Shown in pieces: positions 1-5,245 of a stretch of DNA of 5,245 nucleotides. The notes below the pieces were generated by a model, which was given only the letters and a program-made list of their open reading frames with translations, did not search any database and had not been told where the DNA came from. Source of the DNA: Alkanindiges sp. (GTDB lineage Bacteria > Pseudomonadota > Gammaproteobacteria > Pseudomonadales > Moraxellaceae); NCBI GenBank assembly GCA_030152125.1, contig JASLIR010000491.1, forward strand, positions 1-5,245. The letters are read 5' to 3'. Numbering within the stretch: the first letter of the stretch is position 1; every line of letters starts with the position of its first letter. The position numbers and the translations under genes are program-made.

Positions 1-63
1 GATGTATTGCCAAACTCGGCCAGTAACGCTAATCAGCCAGCCGCACAACCTGAAAAGGTATAA
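1..63 (+). CDS. C-terminal end of an upstream gene (partial), product unknown
   Basis: Reading from base 1 in frame 1 gives 20 sense codons, DVLPNSASNANQPAAQPEKV, then TAA at 61-63. The start of the gene is outside the window. The tail is polar and rich in Ala, Asn, Gln and Pro, as in a disordered C-terminus. Pseudomonad clusters with the gene order seen downstream (flavoenzyme, then SfnR) usually have an SsuD/MsuD-type sulfonate monooxygenase or an FMN reductase at this place, and the VLP triplet is compatible with an SsuD-type end. That identification is inference only. Frame 2 is also open, to a stop at 121-123, but its composition (many Cys, Trp, Tyr, Arg) looks non-coding. Twenty residues are too few to assign a family. 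Confidence 0.45.
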   Translation, partial: DVLPNSASNANQPAAQPEKV

Positions 64-70
64 AGCCCAC

Positions 71-86
71 TGGCAGCCAGTATGCG
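71..86 (+). promoter_or_regulatory. Candidate sigma-54 (-24/-12) promoter
   Basis: The sequence TGGCAGCCAGTATGCG has GG at 72-73 and GC at 84-85, separated by exactly 10 bases, as sigma-54 promoters require. Against the consensus TGGCAC-N5-TTGCW it differs at three positions: the sixth base, the first T of TTGC, and the final W. Transcription would start near 96-98, about 60 bases before the flavoenzyme start at 160. A sigma-54 activator is encoded in the same transcript, so such a promoter would fit the biology. The same bases form part of a hairpin, so the match could be incidental. Confidence 0.4.
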
Positions 87-103
87 TGACATATGCTGGC
101 TGC
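73..103 (+). repeat. Inverted repeat / hairpin upstream of the flavoenzyme gene
   Basis: GCAGCCAG (73-80) and CTGGCTGC (96-103) are perfect 8-base complementary arms. Inside them TATG (81-84) pairs with CATA (90-93), leaving a TG bulge (94-95) and a 5-base loop (85-89). No T-run follows, so it is a poor intrinsic terminator for the gene ending at 63. It could be an RNA-stabilising or attenuating structure in the spacer, or an operator. It overlaps the sigma-54-like element. Confidence 0.5.
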
Positions 104-159
104 TACCGTGTGCAGTCAGCATAAACAAAGCCATAGAGATAATATAGAGAGCATCCATA

Positions 160-1359
160 ATGAGTCGAATTTCTTTGCTAGAGTCGGACCAGACCGCCAG
201 CATTGATCCAGTGCAGACAGCACAACGCCTGGCCGATGAGTTTGCCAAAACAGCCATAGAGCGTGACCGGCAGGGTGGTACGCCCAAGCAGGAGCGGGAT
301 CTGATTCGGCAAAGTGGCTTGCTGGCCTTATCCATTCCCACCCAGTTTGGTGGTTTGGGTGGTAGCTGGAAGGATACCCTGGCTGTGGTGCAAACCTTTG
401 CCCGGGTGGATAGTTCGCTGGCGCATGTGTTTGGCTTTCATCATTTACTGCTGGCAACGGTCCGCCTGTTTGCCGAGCCGAAGCAGTGGCAGCGCTGGTA
501 CGAATTGACTGCCAGTAAATCGTGGTTTTGGGGCAATGCCTTAAATCCGCTGGATACCCGTACCGTGGTGAAAAAAAATGAAAACTGGTACGAGTTTTCC
601 GGTAAAAAAAGCTTTTGTTCCGGTGCAATTGATTCGGAAATGCTGATTGCATCCGGCGTGGATGAGCATACCGGTAAATTATTACTGTCGGCTATTCCAA
701 CCTCGCGTACCGGTATCACCCTGTACCACGACTGGGACAATATAGGCCAGCGCCAGACGGATAGTGGCAGCTCCATTTTTGAGCGGGTGCGGGTGGAAGA
801 ATCAGAAATGCTGCTGAATCCGGGGCCGTTTAGCTCGCCTTTTGCCGGCCTGCGTCCGCTGATTGCACAAATTGTATTTGTAAACATGTTTCTGGGCCTT
901 GCAGAGGGGGCATTTGCCGAGGCTAAATCCTATACCCTGCATGAAACCCGGGCCTGGTTTAACTCATCCAGTAAAAGTGCCAATGAAGACCCGTATACCC
1001 TGCATCATTATGGCGAGTTCTGGGTCGAGCTGGAAACCGTGCGTGCCCTGAACGAGCGTGCTATTGAAAAGCTGGATCAGGCCTGGAAAAAAGCTGAAAG
1101 CCTGACCGCCGAGGAGCGCGGACAAGTGGCGATTGCGGTAGCCACTGCCAAGGTGGCGGCAACCCGTGTGGGGCTGGACATCAGCAGCCGGCTGTTTGAG
1201 GTGACTGGTGCCCGTGCAACGCATGCTGCACTGCGTTTTGACCGTTTCTGGCGTAACGTGCGCACACAAACCCTGCACGACCCAGTGGATTATAAAATCA
1301 GGGAGCTGGGTGAGTGGGCGCTGAATGACACGTGGCCGCACCCCACGTTTTATTCCTGA
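160..1359 (+). CDS. DszC/MsuC/SfnC-type flavin-dependent monooxygenase (acyl-CoA dehydrogenase fold)
   Basis: This is a complete 399-residue protein with the acyl-CoA dehydrogenase fold. The N-terminal helical domain spans about 15-120, with an IPTQFGGLGG turn at 59-68. The central beta domain spans about 122-215, with FSGKKSFCSG at 146-155 and DWDNIGQRQTDSGS at 191-204. The C-terminal four-helix domain spans about 230-385. The C-terminus has the signature of the DszC group: RFWRN at 362-366 followed by LHDP at 372-375, where true dehydrogenases usually carry a catalytic Glu within a YEG-type motif. Family members use reduced FMN and O2 to oxidise organosulfur compounds: dibenzothiophene (DszC), methanesulfinate (MsuC), or an unknown substrate (SfnC). 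The ATG at 160 has a weak AGAG element 9 bases upstream. The SfnR-type regulator starts 20 bases after its stop, the arrangement of pseudomonad msuEDC-sfnR and sfnECR clusters. The family is secure. The sulfur substrate is inferred from context, and MsuC versus SfnC cannot be decided by eye. A partner FMN reductase would be needed; none is visible in the window. Confidence 0.85.
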   Translation: MSRISLLESDQTASIDPVQTAQRLADEFAKTAIERDRQGGTPKQERDLIRQSGLLALSIPTQFGGLGGSWKDTLAVVQTFARVDSSLAHVFGFHHLLLATVRLFAEPKQWQRWYELTASKSWFWGNALNPLDTRTVVKKNENWYEFSGKKSFCSGAIDSEMLIASGVDEHTGKLLLSAIPTSRTGITLYHDWDNIGQRQTDSGSSIFERVRVEESEMLLNPGPFSSPFAGLRPLIAQIVFVNMFLGLAEGAFAEAKSYTLHETRAWFNSSSKSANEDPYTLHHYGEFWVELETVRALNERAIEKLDQAWKKAESLTAEERGQVAIAVATAKVAATRVGLDISSRLFEVTGARATHAALRFDRFWRNVRTQTLHDPVDYKIRELGEWALNDTWPHPTFYS

Positions 1360-1369
1360 TTGACTGCGC

Positions 1370-1373
1370 GGAG
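1370..1373 (+). promoter_or_regulatory. Ribosome binding site that sets the regulator start at 1380
   Basis: GGAG lies 6 bases before the ATG at 1380. It supports that codon over the in-frame GTG at 1332, which lies inside the end of the flavoenzyme gene with no comparable purine run before it. The 16 residues the GTG start would add look like read-through of the neighbouring gene rather than a domain. Confidence 0.65.
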
Positions 1374-1379
1374 CCTTGC

Positions 1380-2456
1380 ATGAGCCGAGACTATATTATT
1401 ACCCTGCCGGATGTCACCAGCCGCAGCCAGACCCATAAAGCCAACGCACACGTTTTTGCCGACCCGCGTTCCAGAACGCTGCTGGAATACATCCAGCAAA
1501 TTGCCCCCAGTGATGCCAGTGTCCTCATCAAGGGTGAAACAGGCACTGGCAAGGAGCTGATTGCACGGCAGATTCACCAGTTAAGCCACCGCCGTAACAA
1601 GCCGTTTATTGCGGTGAACTGCGGGGCATTTTCGGAAAGCCTGGTGGAAAGTGAGCTGTTTGGCCATGAAAAAGGCGCCTTTACCGGTGCCTTATCAGCC
1701 AATGCTGGCTGGTTTGAAGCAGCCAATGGCGGCACAATTTTTCTGGATGAAATTGGTGACCTTTCCAAGCGCATTCAGGTCAAGCTGTTACGGGTGTTGC
1801 AGGAACGTGAAGTGGTTCGCTTAGGCTCGCGTAAACAGCTGGCGATAGATGTGCGGGTGCTGGCCGCCACCAATGTAAACCTGGAGCAGGCTATCAGTGC
1901 AGACCGCTTCCGCGAGGATTTATACTATCGCCTGAATGTGGCCAATCTGGAGTTAAGCCCGCTACGTGAGCGCGTGGGTGATATTTTGCCGCTGGCGCAG
2001 CATTTTATTGATACTTACGCCAGCCGGCTTGGCTATGGGCAAGTCCAGATTAGTACAGCAGCCAGGCAGCAGTTATTGCAATACCTATGGCCGGGTAATA
2101 TCCGTGAGTTGGAAAATGTGATTCACCATGCCTTACTGATTTGTAATAATCAGGTGATTGAAGCGACGGATTTACAGTTATCCAGCCTGGTGAAAGAACC
2201 CAGGGTTAGCCAGCAGCTACAGGAGCAAGGCCGGCAGGGGGAAGACTTATTGCGGTATGTGCTGGAGCAGTTATTTGAGCAGCAGCAGGGTAATGTACAT
2301 GCCTATCTGGAGGATCAGCTATTCCGGGCTGCCTATCGCTATAGCCAGAATAACCAGGTGCACACCGCCAGTTTGCTGGGTTTAAGCCGTAATATTGTGC
2401 GTGCCCGGCTGATTGAACTGGGTGAACTGGTGGTGAGTAAACGAAAGGTAGGTTAA
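1380..2456 (+). CDS. sfnR: SfnR-type sigma-54-dependent transcriptional activator without a sensor domain
   Basis: This 358-residue bacterial enhancer-binding protein consists of an AAA+ domain and a DNA-binding domain. From the ATG at 1380, Walker A is GETGTGKE (52-59), the sigma-54 contact loop is an intact GAFTGA (99-104), Walker B is [10 protein letters not shown] (118-127), the arginine-finger segment is [10 protein letters not shown] (177-186) and the sensor II segment is [10 protein letters not shown] (237-246). A Fis-type helix-turn-helix lies near 328-345, containing LLGLSRN. Only about 25 residues precede the AAA+ domain, so there is no receiver, GAF or PAS module. Activity is therefore probably set by how much is made. 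In Pseudomonas SfnR has this layout; it is itself expressed under CysB control during sulfate limitation and activates sulfone and sulfonate oxygenase genes. The gene follows a DszC-type enzyme by 20 bases and is probably co-transcribed. The activator class is certain; the sfnR name rests on architecture and neighbour and is likely but not proven. Confidence 0.85.
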   Translation: MSRDYIITLPDVTSRSQTHKANAHVFADPRSRTLLEYIQQIAPSDASVLIKGETGTGKELIARQIHQLSHRRNKPFIAVNCGAFSESLVESELFGHEKGAFTGALSANAGWFEAANGGTIFLDEIGDLSKRIQVKLLRVLQEREVVRLGSRKQLAIDVRVLAATNVNLEQAISADRFREDLYYRLNVANLELSPLRERVGDILPLAQHFIDTYASRLGYGQVQISTAARQQLLQYLWPGNIRELENVIHHALLICNNQVIEATDLQLSSLVKEPRVSQQLQEQGRQGEDLLRYVLEQLFEQQQGNVHAYLEDQLFRAAYRYSQNNQVHTASLLGLSRNIVRARLIELGELVVSKRKVG

Positions 2457-2530
2457 TACTGACTAAAGGCCTAGTGTAGCTGACGTTTATTTGTTAAGAA
2501 TATCCTCAAGTATGCACGCCAGAAGGTGCT

Positions 2531-2534
2531 GGGG
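2531..2534 (+). promoter_or_regulatory. Ribosome binding site for the small membrane protein
   Basis: GGGG followed by six bases precedes the ATG at 2541. It favours that start over the GTG at 2526, which would add only five residues (MLGLN) ahead of the lysine-arginine and hydrophobic segment. Confidence 0.4.
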
Positions 2535-2540
2535 TTAAAC

Positions 2541-2771
2541 ATGAAACGGGTGATTATTTTTCTGCTGATTGCAGGTGGGGTGGCATACCTCATTGGGCAG
2601 AATATGCGTCAGGTGGAAACCCCTGAAACAGTGCAAAAAACCAGGGAAGAGGTAAAGCAGAGCCACAAGAAAGAACACCCCCCTGAGCGTAAACCTGAAA
2701 ATACAAAACAGGAGTATGTTTCTGCCACCATTGACCGGGTGAATAGCTACAATGAGGCCATTGGCAAGTAA
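2541..2771 (+). CDS. Small single-pass membrane protein, unknown function
   Basis: This 76-residue protein has a short positive start (MKR), a hydrophobic stretch at about 4-19 (VIIFLLIAGGVAYLIG), then a very hydrophilic tail to the C-terminus. The tail has a dense Lys/Glu/Pro segment at about 33-56 (REEVKQSHKKEHPPERKPEN). The hydrophobic part could be an uncleaved signal anchor. No clear signal-peptidase site (AXA) and no lipobox cysteine are present, so I infer an inner-membrane protein with its tail in the periplasm or cytoplasm. It begins 84 bases after the activator stop with no terminator between them, so transcription could continue from that gene, but no confident own promoter was seen. 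I do not recognise a family. It might be a lineage-specific small protein and it has a typical coding pattern, but expression is unproven. Confidence 0.55.
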   Translation: MKRVIIFLLIAGGVAYLIGQNMRQVETPETVQKTREEVKQSHKKEHPPERKPENTKQEYVSATIDRVNSYNEAIGK

Positions 2772-2784
2772 ACAAGCCAATGGC
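2757..2784 (+). repeat. Perfect 9-bp inverted repeat spanning the stop codon of the small gene
   Basis: GCCATTGGC (2757-2765) and GCCAATGGC (2776-2784) are exact reverse complements with a 10-base loop that contains the TAA stop (2769-2771). No T-run follows. It may act as a 3' stabilising structure ahead of the stronger terminator at 2829-2850. GCCAAT (2776-2781) could alternatively pair with ATTGGC at 2812-2817. Confidence 0.5.
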
Positions 2785-2828
2785 AGCCAGCCCACCAAAC
2801 AACAACAGTCTATTGGCCTGTTGGCTAA

Positions 2829-2856
2829 AGGGGTTCTGCTGTTAACCCCTAGTTTT
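2829..2856 (+). terminator. Intrinsic terminator between convergent genes, possibly bidirectional
   Basis: AGGGGTT (2829-2835) pairs with AACCCCT (2844-2850) around an 8-base loop. TTTT at 2853-2856 follows on the plus strand, giving a standard terminator for the small membrane protein gene and anything transcribed with it. Read on the minus strand, the same stem is followed by a TTTAG run and lies 18 bases beyond the yceI stop, so it may also end that transcript. Confidence 0.7.
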
Positions 2857-2868
2857 ATTGCCAGGCCA

Positions 2869-3426
2869 TTAAGGCGCGGGTAGCAGTTTTCCTTCAATAA
2901 TTAATTGCACATCATCGGCAGCCAGGTCCGGGTTGCTGGTCATGCCCCATTCGCTGCGTTTTACACTGGCAGTTCCTTTAAAAACCACCAGTTTATCGTT
3001 CGATTGTGCCGGGTCCAGTGTGATGCTTACGCTAACTGGTTTGCTCACATTTCGCATGGTCAGGTTGCCGGTGATTTTGCCTTGTGTGGCGCTGTCGGCA
3101 GTGGCCGCTGTACTGCTAAATTCAACGGTTGGAAATTTTTCCACATTAAAATTGTCCTGATCCTTTAGGCGATAGGTAGCTAACCCGGCATTCAGGCTGT
3201 CCGCTTGTGCGACAAAGCTGATTTTAATGTCTTTCAGGTTTTTGGGGTCGTAGGATGCCTTGCCTTCAAACTTGTCAAATACCGCGTTAATGGGCAGCAG
3301 GCCCTGGAGCAGGAAGCCTACTTTGCTATTGGTGGTATCCAGTTTCCATTCGCTGGCCTGTGCTGTTGCTGCAAGGCAGGTGAGCATAGCGGCAGCCAGT
3401 ACTTGTTTTAAGCGTTGTAGTTTCAT
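2869..3426 (-). CDS. yceI: YceI-family periplasmic lipid-binding protein
   Basis: This 185-residue secreted protein carries a Sec signal peptide: KLQRLK, then a hydrophobic core at about 9-22, and a probable cleavage after AQA at residue 24. The rest is one YceI domain (about 26-183), the usual family size. Family landmarks include the early WKLDTTNSKVGF segment (27-38), DKFEG (51-55), the FNVEKFPTVEF block (93-103), the GNLTMRNVSKPV strand pair (120-131) and RSEWGM (158-163 region). YceI proteins form a lipocalin-like barrel that binds long isoprenoid chains such as ubiquinone precursors, and they are often induced by alkaline or osmotic stress. The start has AGGA (complement of 3436-3439) 9 bases upstream. 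It is convergent with the sulfur block and divergent from the unknown gene at 3511. The family is clear; a link to sulfur metabolism is not supported. The symbol is given by family membership only. Confidence 0.9.
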   Translation of the reverse strand: MKLQRLKQVLAAAMLTCLAATAQASEWKLDTTNSKVGFLLQGLLPINAVFDKFEGKASYDPKNLKDIKISFVAQADSLNAGLATYRLKDQDNFNVEKFPTVEFSSTAATADSATQGKITGNLTMRNVSKPVSVSITLDPAQSNDKLVVFKGTASVKRSEWGMTSNPDLAADDVQLIIEGKLLPAP

Positions 3427-3458
3427 CCCTGAGCATCCTGGGTAAAAAATATGCAGGT

Positions 3459-3483
3459 TTCATCCTAAGCTATTCTGGATGAA
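3459..3483. promoter_or_regulatory. Candidate operator in the divergent yceI / unknown-gene intergenic region
   Basis: TTCATCC (3459-3465) and GGATGAA (3477-3483) are perfect 7-base inverted arms separated by 11 bases, so their centres are 18 bases apart, which suits a dimeric regulator on nearly two helical turns. The word TTTCATCC (3458-3465) recurs as a direct copy at 3421-3428, over the yceI start codon. The gap is only about 84 bases and must hold both promoters. No convincing -35/-10 pair was found in either direction. TTTACA (minus strand, near 3496-3501) is the best -35-like word, but its nearest -10-like word is badly spaced. Confidence 0.3.
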
Positions 3484-3500
3484 TAAATAGTGTCACTGTA

Positions 3501-3506
3501 AAAGGA
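3501..3506 (+). promoter_or_regulatory. Ribosome binding site used to place the start of the unknown gene
   Basis: AAAGGA lies 4 bases before a GTG at 3511, 1 base before a TTG at 3508 and 13 bases before an ATG at 3520. The GTG is the most reasonable compromise, though the ATG at 3520 remains possible. The choice changes the product by only three residues. Confidence 0.45.
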
Positions 3507-3510
3507 TTTG

Positions 3511-4371
3511 GTGTCAGAAATGCAAATGCCCGGCAGTTTTAGGGAGTTCTATGAGTGCTGTAATGATTACGAGGGAGATGCGTTGTATCAGGATGTGCTC
3601 TTGCCCGTCATAAAGGATGTCAGCGCTTTAATGCAACCTTTAATGCATCTAAAAAACCTGAGAAGCTCTCTGCCAGGTACGGTATGTAATGAGCATTTAT
3701 GGGATTTTTTTGCTTTATCAGCATTGAATGATAGTCTACAACGCCCTTTTGCCTTATCTGCCCATGAATATAAGGCGTTTTTTACTGCATTGGGCTTTCA
3801 GGTGTTTGAACCAGCAGGGGTGTTTAATCCTGTGTTGAGTGAAATTGTGAGTGTGTTTGACCTTTATACAGACCTCCAAGGCTATCAAACAGCTTATGTA
3901 CACTGGTCAGGACTGCGTTTTGGTGACATGATTTTTTCGCGTGCAGGAGTTAATCTGGCCTGTAACAAGTCGTCTGAGGTTATTAAACAGGTCGCTGAAA
4001 ATAGTACACTTTACTTTACCAACCGACGATTCAGGCGGCAAGCCTCCGATTTGTCGCATGGCTGGGGGAGTAACTCTCGCTGGCGGACAGCGTTTTGCCG
4101 CAACTATGTGACTAGCGAATATACCTTTGTGAATGTTGATGCGAAGATTGACCTGGCAAGAAAAAATCTGACAGCATTCGAGCTGCATGACTTGTCCTTG
4201 CAGCAGGCGAGGGAGTTATTGCTCAATCGCTGTTTTATCCAGTCAGATATCCGGGAGGATTCGTGGCCTTACGACTGGAAAATGGCATTTAATAAAGGTG
4301 AGTTATCCTGGCCTGTAGATAGTCGTACGATGCAGCCCTTTGACAAGCTCCTTAAGGAGTTTTTGCAATAA
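3511..4371 (+). CDS. Unrecognised 286-residue cytoplasmic protein
   Basis: I do not recognise this protein. It has no signal peptide, membrane segment, Walker motif or obvious metal-binding cluster. From the GTG at 3511, residues 1-60 look helical and acidic to neutral. Residues 62-145 are rich in aromatics (WDFFALSALND, FFTALGFQVFEP, VHWSGLRFGDMIFS). A distinctive polar and aromatic stretch lies at about 172-205, containing RRFRRQASDLSHGWGSNS then WRTAFCRNYV. A helical tail contains LLLNRCFIQSD (236-246 region) and SWPYDW. The HGWGSNS/WRT core is the likeliest functional or conserved site. Hand counts of sample lines give low GC at 3601-3660 (24/60) and 3841-3900 (23/60), against 35/60 at 1201-1260, but 36/60 at 4021-4080, so composition is uneven and only hints at a separate origin. 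It is divergent from yceI and convergent with the second flavoenzyme. A long uninterrupted frame with a plausible RBS supports a real gene. Confidence 0.75.
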   Translation: MSEMQMPGSFREFYECCNDYEGDALYQDVLLPVIKDVSALMQPLMHLKNLRSSLPGTVCNEHLWDFFALSALNDSLQRPFALSAHEYKAFFTALGFQVFEPAGVFNPVLSEIVSVFDLYTDLQGYQTAYVHWSGLRFGDMIFSRAGVNLACNKSSEVIKQVAENSTLYFTNRRFRRQASDLSHGWGSNSRWRTAFCRNYVTSEYTFVNVDAKIDLARKNLTAFELHDLSLQQARELLLNRCFIQSDIREDSWPYDWKMAFNKGELSWPVDSRTMQPFDKLLKEFLQ

Positions 4372-4397
4372 AAAAGCACCATATGCGGATGATGCTT
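4371..4397 (-). terminator. Intrinsic terminator of the minus-strand flavoenzyme gene
   Basis: On the minus strand AAGCATCAT (4397-4389) pairs with ATGGTGCTT (4382-4374) around a 6-base loop, with one A-C mismatch. It is followed directly by Ts, giving five in a row from 4375 to 4371. It lies 26 bases past the stop of the flavoenzyme gene. On the plus strand the stem is not followed by Ts, so it should not efficiently end the convergent gene. The T-run complements the stop codon region of that gene. Confidence 0.65.
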
Positions 4398-4423
4398 AAT
4401 GTGTTAGTGACTGATTGAGATAC

Positions 4424-5245
4424 TTACTGCTGCTTACTGCCGCCACCAATCTGCCATACATACACCGGCTCGGTGCCATTGACCACCCAGTCGCCAATCA
4501 CCTTTTCCTTGTAAATAAGTGGGTTATGTGAGGCTGCGGTACGTGCATTACGCCAAAAGCGGTCCAGCTGTTTCTGGCTGCTGGTAGCAGAGGCACTGAG
4601 CGCGTTAAACAGTTTGCTGGTCGCATCCAGCACCAGCTCGGCAATGACTACCTGCCCTTGGGCCGATTCAATTTCTGCCAGAATGTTGGCCTGCTGTTCC
4701 GCTTCGGCATTCTGGGCAAAGTGTGCCTCATACGCCAGCTGTGAGGCTTGTGCCGCACGAATCGCCGTAGCTTCCGCCGCATAGGCCTGTGCCGATGCCT
4801 TGCCGATTACCTGCAATACCTGTGCATCCTGATCCACCCGGGTACCATTGCCATGGCTAAAAATACGCGTACGCTGGCGTACCTGCTGGCTAAACGCTTT
4901 TACTGCAGCCAGGCCGGTGCCAGCCAGCACGGCGAGTAGCACCAGTTGATAAAAAGCGGTCTGGTATTTAAAACGTTCATCGAACGGGAAGATATTTTCT
5001 GCATCTACACTGGCATTGCTCAGGGTGGCAGTACCGCTGCCAGTGGTACGCTGGCCAAAACCGTCCCAGTCGTCTTCAATCTTCACCCCATCCTGTTTGA
5101 TGCGGGTAGCAGCAATTACGTTCTGGTTACTGCCATCCACCTGGGCAAACAGGTCAAACCAGTCGGCAAAGATACTACCGGTGCTATAGTATTTCTGCCC
5201 ACTGACTACCCATTGTCCATCAGCCTGCTGGCTAAGCCGGGTGAT
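4424..5245 (-). CDS. C-terminal part of a second DszC/SfnB-type flavin-dependent oxidoreductase (start outside window)
   Basis: The frame is open from the right edge to the TAA at 4426-4424, giving 273 residues. The N-terminal 100-130 residues of a typical 390-410 residue family member are missing. The visible part begins in the central beta domain: WVVSGQKYYSTGS (12-24), FADWF (26-30), DDWDGFGQRTTGSGT (58-72). The C-terminal helical domain follows (about 95-255), with coiled, Ala/Gln-rich helices at 145-200. The end has LDRFWRNARTAASHNP (227-241), aligning with RFWRN and LHDP of the first enzyme, so it also lacks the usual dehydrogenase Glu motif. A GTG at 5140 is internal to the domain and not a real start. 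The DDW-GFGQRTT-SGT block is typical of the DszC/SfnB group, which uses reduced flavin and oxygen on sulfur compounds. Its substrate is unknown. It is a distant paralogue, not a recent duplicate, and any promoter lies beyond the window. Confidence 0.85.
   Translation of the reverse strand: MTRLSQQADGQWVVSGQKYYSTGSIFADWFDLFAQVDGSNQNVIAATRIKQDGVKIEDDWDGFGQRTTGSGTATLSNASVDAENIFPFDERFKYQTAFYQLVLLAVLAGTGLAAVKAFSQQVRQRTRIFSHGNGTRVDQDAQVLQVIGKASAQAYAAEATAIRAAQASQLAYEAHFAQNAEAEQQANILAEIESAQGQVVIAELVLDATSKLFNALSASATSSQKQLDRFWRNARTAASHNPLIYKEKVIGDWVVNGTEPVYVWQIGGGSKQQ

Noticed and set aside
116..652. 178-codon open frame on the minus strand
   Set aside because: It lies antisense to the flavoenzyme gene, has a composition unlike a folded protein (Pro, His, Thr and Trp rich), and shows no recognisable motif.
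964..1341. 125-codon open frame on the minus strand
   Set aside because: Antisense shadow of the well-supported flavoenzyme C-terminal domain.
1332..1380. GTG start giving a 374-residue regulator that overlaps the upstream gene
   Set aside because: The ATG at 1380 has a good GGAG site 6 bases upstream; the extra 16 residues match no domain.
2457..2540. Possible promoter or terminator between the activator and the small gene
   Set aside because: No stem with a T-run and no well-spaced -35/-10 or -24/-12 pair was found.
71..4925. Recurring word GGCAGCCAG / CTGGCTGCC at about 72, 2782, 2920, 3390 and 4906 as a dispersed repeat
   Set aside because: Several copies are inside genes and encode Leu-Ala-Ala type codons; spacing and flanks differ, so frequent codon pairs explain it better than a repeat family.
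5138..5140. GTG at 5140 as the start of the right-hand minus-strand gene
   Set aside because: The frame continues to the window edge and the upstream residues (VVSGQKYYSTGS, FADWF) belong to the family's central domain.
1..5245. CRISPR array, tRNA/rRNA, insertion sequence or attachment site
   Set aside because: No regularly spaced repeats, no cloverleaf or rRNA-like sequence, and no transposase or integrase motifs were seen in any frame.

Overview
The window looks like chromosomal DNA from a Gram-negative proteobacterium, probably beta or gamma. The support is a sigma-54 activator, a periplasmic YceI protein with a Sec signal, DszC-type flavin enzymes, and an estimated GC content near 50%. 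I cannot name the genus. No mobile element, CRISPR array, tRNA or rRNA was seen.

Left block (1-2771, plus strand): the last 20 codons of an upstream gene, then a 96-base gap holding a hairpin that overlaps a sigma-54-type -24/-12 element. Next come a complete DszC/MsuC/SfnC-type flavin-dependent monooxygenase (160-1359) and, 20 bases later, a short sigma-54 activator of the SfnR type without a sensor domain (1380-2456). This pairing matches the organosulfur (sulfone, methanesulfinate, sulfonate) assimilation clusters of pseudomonads, msuEDC-sfnR and sfnECR. The likely logic is that the activator is made under sulfate limitation and, with sigma-54 RNA polymerase, switches on oxygenases that release sulfite from organosulfur compounds. 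A small single-pass membrane protein (2541-2771) follows, and the block closes at a good hairpin terminator (2829-2850).

Middle block (2869-4371): a periplasmic YceI-family protein on the minus strand is divergent from an unrecognised 286-residue plus-strand protein. Their short shared intergenic region carries a 7-bp inverted repeat plus a third copy of the same word at the yceI start.

Right block (4424-5245, minus strand): the C-terminal 273 residues of a second DszC/SfnB-type flavoenzyme, a distant paralogue of the first. Its intrinsic terminator lies at 4374-4397, and its N-terminus is beyond the window edge.

In total, two DszC-like oxidoreductases and an SfnR-like regulator lie within about 5 kb, pointing to an organosulfur-scavenging region. 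Nothing here is clearly a new system. The least explained items are the 286-residue protein, the small membrane protein and the sigma-54-like element.
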